From Nostoc sp. NMS2 (GTDB lineage: Bacteria > Cyanobacteriota > Cyanobacteriia > Cyanobacteriales > Nostocaceae), in the NCBI RefSeq assembly GCF_017115105.1, contig NZ_JABXKH010000042.1:165644-229643 (forward strand): a DNA stretch of 64,000 nt, written 5' to 3'. Under the pieces are notes generated by a model that worked only from the letters and a program-made list of their open reading frames with translations, was not told the origin of the DNA and ran no database searches. How positions within the stretch are numbered: position 1 is the first letter of the stretch; each line of letters opens with the position of its first letter. This document shows positions 9,941-19,470 of this stretch, in pieces. Position numbers and translations under genes: made by a program.

Positions 9941-10223
9941 CAAAAATATGTAAAAGCCTAATCAAATCTTAGCAAATAATGTTAATTGATAGCTATTGTG
10001 TTGAATTATCAAATTTGAAATATTAAAAAATTCCATTAAACATAAATCATGCAAGGAATTATTTAAGTTTTATAGATTGATAAGAAATTTATTCACCAAT
10101 TTTTCATTACAAACAAACAACTCTGCACTTCTAACAAATATTTGTGCCCCACTGCACCGCCATTAATGCTGAGTTATACTAGGCTAATTGACCCTAATAA
10201 TTGATATGGGAGTTTAAAACATC

Positions 10224-10457
10224 ATGGAAAAAATAGAACTTGAACTAGATAGACTCACCTTTGAGCGAGCAAAAACTCTGGCAATAGTCAATCAATCAAC
10301 TCTATCAGAATTGATTACTTATGTAATTGAGCGTTTAGCAGAAATTCAGGAGAAAAAAGATCCATTAATGGGATTATATGCTGATGTCCCAGAAATTGTT
10401 GATGAAATTGTTGCTGAGGCGATGGAAAAAAGAGGATATCCTGGATCAGATGAATAA
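10224..10457 (+). CDS. VapB-like antitoxin of a type II toxin-antitoxin pair
   Basis: 77 aa. An N-terminal beta strand (KIELELDRLTFERAK) and helix resemble a small DNA-binding antitoxin fold, followed by an acidic, helical C-terminus (VPEIVDEIVAEAMEKRG) of the kind that clamps a toxin. Identity rests mainly on context: the next gene encodes a PIN-domain protein and starts at 10450, overlapping this gene by 8 nt. The exact antitoxin family is uncertain. The surrounding DNA is A/T-rich, as in mobile toxin-antitoxin modules. Confidence 0.65.
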   Translation: MEKIELELDRLTFERAKTLAIVNQSTLSELITYVIERLAEIQEKKDPLMGLYADVPEIVDEIVAEAMEKRGYPGSDE

Positions 10458-10878
10458 AGGAGAAAAGTCCCTACTTGATACAGATATTCTTTCAGAAATT
10501 ATAAAACGAGCAAATCCTCGTATTATTGCCAAAGCCAATAATTACCTAAACCAATTTGATAAATATACAATTTCTGTAATTACAGTTATGGAAATTGTAG
10601 AAGGTTGGCAAAAACGTAAGCAATAACAACGCCTTCAGCAATTTTTAACTATCCTGACTTCACAGGAAATATTATCCTTTGATTTGACAGAAGCAGTATT
10701 AGCAGGAAAAATCTACGCTGATTTAGAGACAACCGGAAAAAGAATTGGTTATCCTGATTGTATGATTGCAGCAATTGCCATCAGTCATAATCTAACTTTA
10801 GTTACTGGTAATTTATCACATTACCAAAGAATTCAAGATTTAGATTATTCACTAAGACTAGATAATTGGCGTTTATAG
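10450..10878 (+). pseudogene. VapC-like PIN-domain toxin gene broken by an in-frame stop
   Basis: The frame starting at ATG 10450 (MNKGEKSLLDTDILSEII) reads a PIN-domain RNase with the acidic residues LLDTD, VMEIVEG and PDCMIAA in the right order. It is interrupted at 10624-10626 by TAA in the context CAA TAA CAA. The downstream part resumes in the same frame, through YPDCMIAAIAISH and LVTGN, to the stop at 10878. Total length (~142 codons) is normal for VapC, so a single C-to-T change of CAA to TAA is the simplest explanation. The N-terminal fragment lacks the third acidic residue and should be inactive unless the stop is read through. Confidence 0.8.
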
Positions 10879-10953
10879 TAACAATGCTGATGAATGATTT
10901 GGTATCAAGTCTCGCCATTAGCTAAATGCTCTAATGCAGATGTATTTTACAAC

Positions 10954-12507
10954 TTAATTTTTATACCCTGTATTACAGTATGGATGGGTTATCTGTCCGT
11001 TATCTACACTTGCTAATCCGCCATCTTCCTTGCGCTGTATATGATCAATCGAAATTGAGTTTCTATGGATAAGACCATTGCATATTTTACACTTTGGTGC
11101 ATTTATTAATGCATCTTTTATATAAATTTCACTCTTTTTGTTTGTATTAAAATCTGTTGCGGATGAATTATTTTCCTGATCTATTGTACGAATAGTCAAA
11201 TACTGAAAATCATTGCTAGATATAATCTCATTTATAAAATTGTCAATTGCTTTTCCAGCTTGTAAATTAATCACAATTTGCTGAAATAATTTTGACACAT
11301 CTTTGTAGCTTTTTTGAACAGACTTATATTTTAAATAAATCTGCTGAATCAAATAATCATATTTAATGATGCATTCCTCGAAATATTCTCGTACTTGAAT
11401 GAAATCATTGATTTTTTTTCTTTTATCCAGTTCCATTACAAAATCAACAACAGCAAGGAAGGATACTGTTCTATATCGCCCATCTTTTGAATAAAAGTAT
11501 ATAACTGGGTGTAAACCCAAAGATGAGGGATGATTACTGTTTAATCTATATACAATCTTTCTGGTATTTTTTAAAATTTGTATTGTTGCTTCACCAGTTA
11601 CATCATCATTAATTTCCTTGTTATTAAAATCTAGATTATTAACAACATTCACAAAATCTAAAAGTAGTGGTAAAGTTTGAGATGAATAGAGTTTTCCTCC
11701 AACTGGTATGTCCAAAGTTTTGATTGGGGTCTGCAACTTAGGTGAAAAAAGTACCTCATTAATTTCCTTAGCTATTTCTTGTATCTGATGCTGTATTTCA
11801 TCTGAAAAAGATGACCAATATTTATGACCTTTACCACTTCTGATAATTGCACGTGCTGCAATGCTATTAGGCTTTTTCCTGGATTCAATAAGTTTTAGCT
11901 CAGTTTTATCAATTGGTGCAGCTTGTTGATTAATCTTGAAAAATGAACTTTCTGCTTTAGTTGCATCACCTTCAACCCATTGAAGCTGAATTGCTGCAGC
12001 TGCCAGATTTTTGGCGTATTTGACAACTTCCGGTTTAACTTTATCAGGGTGTATAATAGCCAACTTAAAATCTTCGTATGAGCCGACTGTCTTGTTGACC
12101 AATTTTCGTGTTTCTTGAGCAACCTTTATTTGTTCATCAGAAATTACCCCATCATAGAAAAGCTTTGAAATTTTACCATCTCCGTAATCATCATTTACCC
12201 AAGCAGATAAAGCACTCAATCTATGGCTACCATCAATTACAAATAGGTAGCCCCCTGTGCTTCGCCACAAAATAATTGCTGGGATTAAATCGCCTTCAAT
12301 AAAACTCTTAATAAATTCACAAATTCTATTTTTGTCCCATTCGTTAGTTTCTCTTTGAAAATCAGGCTTTCTGATGTTTGAAAAGAAGAATGAGTCTATT
12401 TTAAGGTCTTCAATAGAAATTGTTTCTTTTTTCTTACCTAGATTAATATTTTCTTGCACATCAAAATCTTCTCGTGGAATTAGAGCATCTACATTAACTT
12501 TAGCCAT
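10954..12507 (-). CDS. ParB/DGQHR-like (DUF262-type) protein with C-terminal HNH endonuclease domain
   Basis: 517 aa. The N-terminal third contains a ParB/DUF262-like core: KPDFQRE then LFVIDGSHRLSAL, where the DGxHR motif marks NTP- or DNA-processing members such as DndB, GmrS and DUF262 proteins. The middle (~200-440) is helical with no motif I recognise. The C-terminus is a compact HNH nuclease: CKICN, then SIDHIQRKEDGG and HPYCN, giving the Cys pairs and catalytic His expected. The gene stands alone on the minus strand, is much more A/T-rich than recA next door, and lies beside a decayed toxin-antitoxin pair. This suggests a horizontally acquired, possibly phage-defence nuclease (inference). 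No methyltransferase partner is adjacent. The ATG at 12505-12507 is used. Confidence 0.7.
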   Translation of the reverse strand: MAKVNVDALIPREDFDVQENINLGKKKETISIEDLKIDSFFFSNIRKPDFQRETNEWDKNRICEFIKSFIEGDLIPAIILWRSTGGYLFVIDGSHRLSALSAWVNDDYGDGKISKLFYDGVISDEQIKVAQETRKLVNKTVGSYEDFKLAIIHPDKVKPEVVKYAKNLAAAAIQLQWVEGDATKAESSFFKINQQAAPIDKTELKLIESRKKPNSIAARAIIRSGKGHKYWSSFSDEIQHQIQEIAKEINEVLFSPKLQTPIKTLDIPVGGKLYSSQTLPLLLDFVNVVNNLDFNNKEINDDVTGEATIQILKNTRKIVYRLNSNHPSSLGLHPVIYFYSKDGRYRTVSFLAVVDFVMELDKRKKINDFIQVREYFEECIIKYDYLIQQIYLKYKSVQKSYKDVSKLFQQIVINLQAGKAIDNFINEIISSNDFQYLTIRTIDQENNSSATDFNTNKKSEIYIKDALINAPKCKICNGLIHRNSISIDHIQRKEDGGLASVDNGQITHPYCNTGYKN

Positions 12508-12952
12508 AAGGTTTTCCCCTGTATTGGTACTGTATAGTGTTTAATTAGTAATTATACGTCAAGCCGATAGGCAGCAAGTAAGACTGAGCATCATAGCCTC
12601 TCAAAGCTGAAAGTCACCTAAAGCATTGAAAATCCCTTCACTATTCCCATAGAAGCTTTCTACAGCTTATCCTGATCCCTATGAAGTAGCTGTAGATGAT
12701 ATGCTGACTGGCATAGTGATCGCTCCTAATTGAGCAACCTCCGCAAATGCTCACGAGTCCGATTCTACTTACAGGGTTGTTTAGTTAATTTATTTTTTCT
12801 TTGAAAACCCTTGCTTACCCAGCCCAAAAAAGCTATCTCTGAATGCAAGTTGGTATCATTGTGCAAAACTACCCTAATCTGGTAGCGATCGAGTTACGAT
12901 CTTGTCACACCCCTTTTTTGATTTGAGAAGTCCTATTCCAGAATTTTCTGGT
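12508..12952. other. Intergenic spacer upstream of recA
   Basis: About 445 bp without a credible ORF or recognisable RNA. It separates the A/T-rich accessory patch from recA and contains one partial HIP1-like site (GCGATCGAG, about 12886). Beyond the promoter motifs listed separately I see nothing in it. Confidence 0.6.
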
Positions 12953-12972
12953 TAAAATAGTATATCTGTTCT
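12953..12972 (+). promoter_or_regulatory. recA promoter -10-like element and LexA-like box
   Basis: TAAAAT at 12953-12958 can serve as a -10 element. It is followed at 12959-12972 by AGTATATCTGTTCT, which matches the cyanobacterial LexA consensus RGTACNNNDGTWCB at every specified base except one (T for C). It lies about 60 bp before the recA ATG, where repressor binding would block transcription. Assigned by eye from the consensus. Confidence 0.5.
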
Positions 12973-13032
12973 ACTCAAACTCCGAAACCAACACTCCTTA
13001 AAACCATATATTTAGAGGCATTAGAGGCAGAA

Positions 13033-14112
13033 ATGGCTATCAACACCGATACTTCCGGCAAGCAAAAAGCACTGACTATGGTGCTAAACCAGATTGAGCG
13101 CAGCTTTGGTAAAGGGGCAATCATGCGCCTGGGCGACGCTACCCGGATGCGGGTGGAAACAATTTCTAGTGGAGCGCTTACCCTAGATTTAGCATTGGGT
13201 GGTGGTTTACCCAAGGGGCGGGTAATAGAAATTTATGGGCCGGAAAGTTCCGGTAAGACTACAGTAGCGCTACATGCGCTCGCCGAAGTGCAAAGAAATG
13301 GTGGTATTGCTGCCTTTGTTGATGCTGAACACGCCCTTGATCCTACTTATGCTGCGGCATTGGGTGTAGATATTGACAATTTGCTGATTTCTCAACCTGA
13401 CACTGGCGAATCAGCTTTGGAAATTGTCGATCAGCTTGTGCGCTCTGCTGCGGTTGATATTGTAGTCATTGACTCAGTAGCAGCACTGGTTCCCCGTGCT
13501 GAAATTGAAGGCGATATGGGTGACACTCACGTTGGCTTGCAAGCGCGATTAATGAGCCAAGCCCTACGTAAAATTACGGGTAATATTGGTAAATCTGGTT
13601 GTACAGTAATTTTCATCAACCAGTTGCGGCAAAAAATCGGTGTTACTTACGGTAGCCCAGAAACTACTACTGGCGGTAACGCATTGAAATTTTACGCTTC
13701 GGTACGCTTGGATATTCGTCGAATTCAAACCTTGAAAAAAGGTACAGATGAATATGGTAATCGCGTTAAAGTCAAAGTCGCCAAAAATAAAGTAGCACCG
13801 CCTTTCAGAATAGCGGAATTTGACATTATTTTTGGTAAAGGTATTTCTACCTTGGGTTGTGTTGTTGACTTAGCAGAAGAAACTGGCATCATTGTCCGCA
13901 AAGGAGCTTGGTATAGTTACAACGGCGATAATATCTCCCAAGGACGAGACAACGCCATTAAGTATCTAGAAGAAAAGCCTGAATTCGCTGAAGAAATTAA
14001 GAAACTGGTGCGTGAAAAGCTAGATAAAGGCGCTGTTGTTTCTGCTAACTCTGTAGCTAAAGCCAGTGAAGAAGATGAAGAGGAAGATGTCGATTTAGAG
14101 CCAGAAGAATAA
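13033..14112 (+). CDS. recA: Recombinase A
   Basis: 359 aa, full length. It has Walker [10 protein letters not shown], Walker [11 protein letters not shown], the MSQALRK loop region and the L2-adjacent [10 protein letters not shown] followed by [10 protein letters not shown]. The C-terminal tail is strongly acidic ([14 protein letters not shown]), as in other RecA proteins, where it tunes DNA binding. RecA forms ATP-dependent filaments on ssDNA for strand exchange and triggers LexA self-cleavage where that pathway exists. It stands alone, with its own promoter region and a terminator after it. Start ATG 13033 lies after a purine-rich leader (AGAGGCAGAA). Confidence 0.98.
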   Translation: MAINTDTSGKQKALTMVLNQIERSFGKGAIMRLGDATRMRVETISSGALTLDLALGGGLPKGRVIEIYGPESSGKTTVALHALAEVQRNGGIAAFVDAEHALDPTYAAALGVDIDNLLISQPDTGESALEIVDQLVRSAAVDIVVIDSVAALVPRAEIEGDMGDTHVGLQARLMSQALRKITGNIGKSGCTVIFINQLRQKIGVTYGSPETTTGGNALKFYASVRLDIRRIQTLKKGTDEYGNRVKVKVAKNKVAPPFRIAEFDIIFGKGISTLGCVVDLAEETGIIVRKGAWYSYNGDNISQGRDNAIKYLEEKPEFAEEIKKLVREKLDKGAVVSANSVAKASEEDEEEDVDLEPEE

Positions 14113-14149
14113 GGAATGTGGATTGATTAATCTGCAATTTTGAATGTGT

Positions 14150-14181
14150 AGTGGGTTACAAAAACAGCTAACCCACTTTTT
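14150..14181 (+). terminator. Rho-independent-like terminator of recA
   Basis: Nine-base stem AGTGGGTTA (14150-14158) pairs with TAACCCACT (14169-14177) across a 10-nt loop. It runs directly into a T-tract, beginning 37 bp after the recA stop codon. Confidence 0.8.
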
Positions 14182-14231
14182 GTAAGGGATTGATAAGTTA
14201 TTCGTTAGGTATTTCTAGTTCTAATCGGGTA

Positions 14232-14275
14232 AATTAGGGGTACAACAATGTTCATTGTTGTGCCCTTACTAATTG
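14232..14275. repeat. Hairpin repeat between convergent recA and FHA genes
   Basis: GGGTACAACAATG (14238-14250) pairs, with one mismatch, with CATTGTTGTGCCC (14253-14265), flanked by AATTAG/TACTAATT. It could stop transcription from either side or be an extragenic palindrome. A weaker look-alike (AGGGCACAA...GCGCCCCT) occurs near 19372-19396. Confidence 0.65.
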
Positions 14276-14330
14276 TGTGTACTTTACGCAATTAAAAATT
14301 GCCATAATTTCCAACTTTTTCACTGAGATT

Positions 14331-15053
14331 TTATGGTATTTGTCTGCTAAAAAAGCGGTCTAAAATTTCTGATTTCTGTTCTGAACTGAAGTTGTCATAA
14401 TAATGTTCAAGCTTCTCAAATAGTCGAGAATTTCTAAAAATCTCTAAATTATCATCTGCTTTATCAGGTATATATTTTTGTCTATCACGGGGAAAAGCAA
14501 GTATTTCTACTTGATTGTCATTTTGACGATGCACAAGCTGCATCAATAACTCCATTGCTACAGTTGGCAAAACACGGCACGTATAATTCATAAAAAAATC
14601 AAAAGTCATATTGCCTAGACGGATGCGATCGCCATCTTTGAGCTTGATCGGAACTAAAGCGCGATCGCCATTCACAAATGAGCCATTGGTGCTGTTGAAG
14701 TCTATGAAGTAGAAGCCTTGATCATCAATATATTGAATAGCAGCATGGCGACGAGACATATAATTATCAGCAATGCAAATACCACTGTTCTGATTACGAC
14801 CTATTGTCCATATCTGCTGTGGCTGTCGTAAACTTTGGGTCTGATTGTCGCACAAGTTAGTTATCAAATAAACAGTAGCCGTATCCACTACACCATGTAC
14901 GTAACGTACCTTCGCCTTTTTCAACGACGGTTGAGATAGGTTTTCTAGCTGAAGAATTTCATCTAGAAGGCTGCTGTGGTGTTCATACAACTTAAGAAAT
15001 ACTTGATATAAAGTTAATCGCCGTTCTATTTCCGTTTGTGCAAAGTCAGCCAT
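14331..15053 (-). CDS. FHA-domain protein
   Basis: 240 aa. The N-terminal ~80 residues are helical and unassigned. The FHA domain spans ~80-160 with IWTIGRNQNSGICI, MSRRHAAI and STNGSFVNG, which are the Arg, Ser-Arg-x-His and Asn-Gly signatures for phosphothreonine-peptide binding. The C-terminus (~165-240) is charged, with no motif I recognise. A Ser/Thr kinase gene lies upstream on the same strand, so it may read marks set by that or similar kinases (inference), although 660 bp separate the two. Convergent with recA. Confidence 0.85.
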   Translation of the reverse strand: MADFAQTEIERRLTLYQVFLKLYEHHSSLLDEILQLENLSQPSLKKAKVRYVHGVVDTATVYLITNLCDNQTQSLRQPQQIWTIGRNQNSGICIADNYMSRRHAAIQYIDDQGFYFIDFNSTNGSFVNGDRALVPIKLKDGDRIRLGNMTFDFFMNYTCRVLPTVAMELLMQLVHRQNDNQVEILAFPRDRQKYIPDKADDNLEIFRNSRLFEKLEHYYDNFSSEQKSEILDRFFSRQIP

Positions 15054-15716
15054 GATATATAAACCTTGTATTGCCTGATTTCGGTTGTGACTATTCTGCT
15101 TCAGCCTACAATCAGGGATAATTAATTAATTTTTCACTTTCTGCTGCAATCTGAAAAACTTGAGTGGCTTAAGATTAGATTTTACAGCTTTTACGTGCGA
15201 GATCCCCTGTTGTTTATAGCAATAAAAAGCATATAAATACCTATGAAAAATTATTGTAATGCTTTATTGTTTATTGTAAATAATCATTTGTTATTTGTAA
15301 CAGATGATTACTATAAAGATTTGATTAAGAATTGCCAACCGTCTCCGTATTTTTGCTAGATAATCGGATACTTTTTAATATTTGCAAGAGCTTTGGGTAT
15401 CGAGCGAAGCAACTTTGAAGAAGAATTCAGAACGGGCTAAACGTCTTGACTCCTGAATTCTGTTCGATAAAAATTCTGAGTTGTTCATGATAAACAAGAT
15501 CCCCGACTTTTACAAAGTCAGGGATCTGCGGGTTCCAGAATAAATCTGAGTTTTATCGAGAAAAATAATGGTTAATTTATCAAGCTAAAAAGAAAATCGA
15601 ATTGTGAAATAATACAGTTTAAATTAAGACTTGATTTTCTCTAAGCCTCCTTAAAAAGTAGGGAAATAGTCTGCAAACCAGAGTAAGCCACTGGCTCTAA
15701 AATCTAAAATTTCAAC
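15054..15716. other. Intergenic region with palindromic repeats
   Basis: 663 bp with no convincing gene. A/T-rich up to about 15400. It then contains a copy of the 28-bp block of the element at 627-654 (here 15442-15469, inverted) and a hairpin at 15497-15510/15514-15527. That hairpin has the TAC loop seen at 767-769 and one stem mismatch. The rest is featureless. Confidence 0.65.
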
Positions 15717-17321
15717 TTATAATAAGCCTCGTTTACCATTAGGGCGGATGGTCATCCAATTTGTTTTTGCTAGTGCTAGCTGCTCATCAGAAATCTTGGC
15801 ACTGGTCAGATTAGCACCACATAGATTAGTTCCTCGGAGGTTGGCATTGCTGAGATAAGCATTACTTAGGTCTGCACCTCGCAGGTCTGCGCCTTCTAAA
15901 TCAGCATGGTTAAAGTATGCCTTGCTCAAATTAGCATCCTTGAGATTTGCTTTAGTGAGGCTGGCTCTGCCAAAGTCACTATTGTGAAGATTAGCTCCCT
16001 GGAGATTAGTTTTTTGCAATTGAGTGGAATGGAAATTTGTTCCTGATAAATCAGCACCTTGCAGGTTCAGTAAACTTAAATTGTGGAGAGCAAAATCTCG
16101 TCTTCCCTTTTGATAGGCGGTTAACAAACCTTGGGTATCTAACTTACGCTCAACTTTAGAATTTTGAACTTGCGAACCATTACTGTTGCTGTTAGCTAAA
16201 GTCGTTGATTTGCCCATCCCAGAACCCTGATGCAATCCAGCCGCTTCTGCTGTTTTAGCTCGTCTGGCACGAATTGCTGCCGCTACCTGTGCCACTCCTG
16301 CACTGGTGACAGCAACAGAAGAGTTGTTACATAAAACAGCAGAATTTTCTAGGTGCTTGTGTGTTCGCTCTTTAGACCCAGTATCTGATTTAATCAGTAA
16401 ACCCTTTGCTAAACTTTCTAAGTATGGTTCTATTTCCAATGCTCTGAGAACTTCTGCGGCTGACTGATAGCGATTACGTACAGAAACCTCTAACATCTTT
16501 CGTAATACATTGCTCAAGTGATCGCTCACTTGCACAATTTGCTCCCACATCATCTCGCCAGTATTGGGATTGTAATCTAAATCTTTAGGAGTTTTGCTAG
16601 TTAGTAAATAAATGCATGTCACCCCCAGAGCATAAATATCACTGGCATAGACTGGACGCATAGCCATTTGCTCTGGAGGTGCAAAACCAGGAGTACCAAT
16701 CGCATAAGCAGTTAATGCTGTTTGTCCTGATTGACTGATCGCACCTTGGGTAACTTGGTTTTTGACGGCACCAAAGTCGATAAGTACCATTCTGGCATCT
16801 TGAGTGCGACGAATTAAGTTGGCTGGCTTGATATCACGGTGGATCACCTTTTGCTCGTGGATGTATTGCAGTAGTGGTAGAATCTCGCTTAAGAATTGCT
16901 TGACTCCAGTTTCGGTCAAGATGCCGTTAAGTTTGACCTCTTCCTGCAAGGTATCACCACTGATATATTCTTGAACTAAGTAGAATTGTTCATGATCTTC
17001 AAAATAGTCTAGCAATCTTGGTACTTGGGGATGATTGCCAATCTTACCTAGAGTTTTGGCTTCTCGTTCAAAGAGTTCTCTGGCCATCTGTAAAACGTGT
17101 GGGGCGCTTCCTGATGGGCGTAATTGTTTGATTACGCAACTCGGTTCACCTGGTAAGCCTCGATCGTTGGCTAAGAAGGTTGCTCCAAAGCCACCTTGAC
17201 CTAATGGTTTGATCACCTGATAGCGATCGCGCAACAGTAGTTGCGAGCCACAAGACTGACAACTTTGGCTATTTACCAAATTTTCTGGATTGGGACAGAT
17301 AGGATTTAAGCAGTAGCTCAT
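15717..17321 (-). CDS. Serine/threonine protein kinase with N-terminal Cys motif and pentapeptide repeats (SpkB-like)
   Basis: 534 aa. The N-terminus carries a four-Cys, zinc-ribbon-like motif (CLNPICPNP then CQSCG). The kinase domain (~32-300) has the P-loop GQGGFGATF, a Lys in CVIKQL, catalytic HRDIKPANL, IDFGAVKN and GTPGFAPPEQ, so it should be active. A Ser/Ala-rich linker (~310-400) leads to about 18 pentapeptide repeats of the A(D/N)LxG type (~410-520), which form a right-handed quadrilateral helix probably used for protein contacts. The order Cys motif, kinase, pentapeptides matches cyanobacterial SpkB-type kinases; SpkB in Synechocystis affects motility and oxidative stress. Start ATG 17319-17321. 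Confidence 0.92.
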   Translation of the reverse strand: MSYCLNPICPNPENLVNSQSCQSCGSQLLLRDRYQVIKPLGQGGFGATFLANDRGLPGEPSCVIKQLRPSGSAPHVLQMARELFEREAKTLGKIGNHPQVPRLLDYFEDHEQFYLVQEYISGDTLQEEVKLNGILTETGVKQFLSEILPLLQYIHEQKVIHRDIKPANLIRRTQDARMVLIDFGAVKNQVTQGAISQSGQTALTAYAIGTPGFAPPEQMAMRPVYASDIYALGVTCIYLLTSKTPKDLDYNPNTGEMMWEQIVQVSDHLSNVLRKMLEVSVRNRYQSAAEVLRALEIEPYLESLAKGLLIKSDTGSKERTHKHLENSAVLCNNSSVAVTSAGVAQVAAAIRARRAKTAEAAGLHQGSGMGKSTTLANSNSNGSQVQNSKVERKLDTQGLLTAYQKGRRDFALHNLSLLNLQGADLSGTNFHSTQLQKTNLQGANLHNSDFGRASLTKANLKDANLSKAYFNHADLEGADLRGADLSNAYLSNANLRGTNLCGANLTSAKISDEQLALAKTNWMTIRPNGKRGLL

Positions 17322-17695
17322 GCACTGTCAACTCGCTGCACGAATAATCACGGGGAGCGTTACACTCTCTTTCAATTATTTAGACATTAATCAATTCTTG
17401 CCAGGTAATTTTTGCTGGAAATCCTTTGAAGAGTTCCTAAAGTTTACCTGGTATTACGTAAATACCCGTAAAAACAATGCAATTGATTATACTGAATACT
17501 AATAACTAATGTTTGAGCTACTTGTTTACATTGCCAAATCCCAGTTGCACTCTAAACGCCCCAAAGTTGCCATCCAAAATTCAACCAAAATTGGTATTAG
17601 AGGGCAGTGCCCATCCTACAAAAATCACTGTAGGATTTTGGATGCCCGAATTTGGAGGCAATTTAGAATCATCTCCATTAGTTTTTAACCGACCA
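17322..17695. other. Intergenic spacer with hairpin repeat
   Basis: 374 bp between two minus-strand genes. ATCCTACA (17613-17620) pairs exactly with TGTAGGAT (17629-17636), and the flanking GGGCA/TGCCC can extend the stem imperfectly. No ORF with support. Confidence 0.6.
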
Positions 17696-18526
17696 TTAGC
17701 TGGCTTTCATGTTCACACTAATTAGCTGTTCGATAAGTGCAAAAACATCACTGCGGCTGAGTTTCTCTTTACCATTAGCAAGAGCATCAAGAGTGCCATT
17801 AGCCAAGGTTAAGGGAATTTGGCAAAAATCTAAGGCTGGGCCGGTAGGAAGGTCTTTGGTGTAAGCTTCTGCCAAAGCTAGATTGCGGCGTGCATACTCT
17901 TGCATATTTTCCGCACTCCAGCCTTCTGGAAAAAAGTCTACCCCACGCCCTAAATCTTCAGTGTGATTACGCAGGATATTAACCGCTTGCAAACCGCGAC
18001 CAAACCCAATCGCCTGGGTACGGTTCGTTTGCGTTCCATCGTACCAAGTCCATAAGTCTGAAAGTAACAATCCCACTGCGCCTGCAACCCCAAAGGTATA
18101 ACGATCTAAATCAGATTCTGTATAAATTTTCCAGTTTCTTTCTGCCCAGTAAGCCATTCGGTCTGACATTGCAGCAGTGGCATCCCAAATTCGAGGTGCA
18201 ATAGTCTCAGGTGCTAGCAGCAACCATTCTCTAATCCTCAGAGTGACTTCTTCTAAGGTATTCTCATACCCGTTAAATCCTGTAAAGAAAGCCTCTACCG
18301 CGAAGCCATCAACCCCTGCCTGTAATGTCAGGCTAATGGTTCTTAACAGCTTTGCTTTAGTCGCATTATCTATTTCGGGATGATCTTCAATTTCATCAAT
18401 GGCACGCATACACAAATATGCTGATGCTACTGCTTCTTGTAATCCTGGCGGTAAAAGACTAATTGGGATATAAAAAGTTCGGCTAGTTTCCTTGAGGATT
18501 TGCAATGCATCTCTACGTAAATTCAT
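17696..18526 (-). CDS. Squalene/phytoene synthase family protein
   Basis: 276 aa from ATG 18524-18526, which has GGGGAG about 7 nt upstream; an in-frame extension to 18559 lacks this support. The two Asp-rich substrate motifs are present: RAIDEIEDHP (~54-63) and NILRNHTEDLGRGVDFFP (~190-208), along with SRTFYIPISLLP near the N-terminus and GLQAVNILRN. It joins two prenyl diphosphates head to head. The sequence looks closer to squalene synthase than to CrtB, and squalene would feed hopanoid synthesis (inference). No carotenoid or hopanoid gene is adjacent. Confidence 0.8.
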   Translation of the reverse strand: MNLRRDALQILKETSRTFYIPISLLPPGLQEAVASAYLCMRAIDEIEDHPEIDNATKAKLLRTISLTLQAGVDGFAVEAFFTGFNGYENTLEEVTLRIREWLLLAPETIAPRIWDATAAMSDRMAYWAERNWKIYTESDLDRYTFGVAGAVGLLLSDLWTWYDGTQTNRTQAIGFGRGLQAVNILRNHTEDLGRGVDFFPEGWSAENMQEYARRNLALAEAYTKDLPTGPALDFCQIPLTLANGTLDALANGKEKLSRSDVFALIEQLISVNMKAS

Positions 18527-19470
18527 GTTTCCACTCCCCGATTGATTTTTGCACCACATGAAGTTTGCAGTTTTTTGATGATACTAGATATAGTTTTGAC
18601 TAAACCTTAAAAACTATAGACTATAAGATACGCTAGTATTTCATCTAAAAATTAATAGTTTTTGGTGTTGCAATTAACAAAACTCTCAAATTTATCAAAG
18701 TCTAGTCTAGTATATAGGCTTTTGGTTGCAAAAATATGTGAGGTGTTGTTTGATATAGCTTTCATAAAGTTTTAGTGTAGATATAAAGAATTATGCTAAT
18801 ATTTGGTTAATTAGCACAAAATTTATCCATGAGCAAACATCCCTTTTAGGGATTTATAAAGTCTTTTAAGTCTGCGTTAATCTAACTAACTCAGTGGATT
18901 AAATTGCCCTTGCCTCCTCTTTACCGTGCATTTGCTCCAATTAGTGGTAGCAATAAGTTAGTAAAATCGATAAGTGGGGCGTTGTTTTTGCTGTTTGCCC
19001 GCTATCAATGGGGCCATCATTCAGCACGACCACTAATTATTTTACCTGCGTTGGTTAAAGCACTTGACATCCATGCTATCCCAACGCTGACAACGCACAC
19101 ATCTGCATGAGTATTTTCGGTAAGCACGCATTGAACTAGGACTACTGCCGTTATCATCCCAATAGAAATAGGTTTACCAAAGTCGTTTTGCATATTTTTT
19201 CAGAGTTTTGAGCCTAACTTCTCTGCTGGAAATAAAGTTATGGAGGTAAGAGTAATGAGAAAGTAATCTTAAACAAAAGGATGCTGCACGCTTTACTTTG
19301 CTCTACTCTACACCGTATTTGTTTTTTCGCCTTGTTACTGATGGTATTTGATATTTAAATTGCAAAATTGTAAGGGCACAAATATATTGCGCCCCTATGT
19401 ATGTGATCTATATTTAATTGAAAGTCGATTAATGTTTGGATTACACTTCCACTCAGTTTACCCAACCCAA
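18527..19470. other. Long intergenic region, no supported gene
   Basis: About 940 bp between two minus-strand genes. A 68-codon non-ATG frame at 18904-19110 has no recognisable features. A weak hairpin-like repeat (AGGGCACAA...GCGCCCCT) lies at about 19372-19396. A/T-rich at 18570-18830, so promoter signals for the squalene synthase gene could lie there, but none is clear. Confidence 0.55.

Noticed and set aside
12508..13032. tRNA or small RNA gene upstream of recA
   Set aside because: Looked for a T-loop GGTTC motif and paired acceptor stems; none was found by eye.
18904..19110. 68-codon frame in the 18.5-19.5 kb spacer
   Set aside because: No recognisable family, no ATG start, no ribosome-binding site, and codon content not unlike random A/T-rich DNA.
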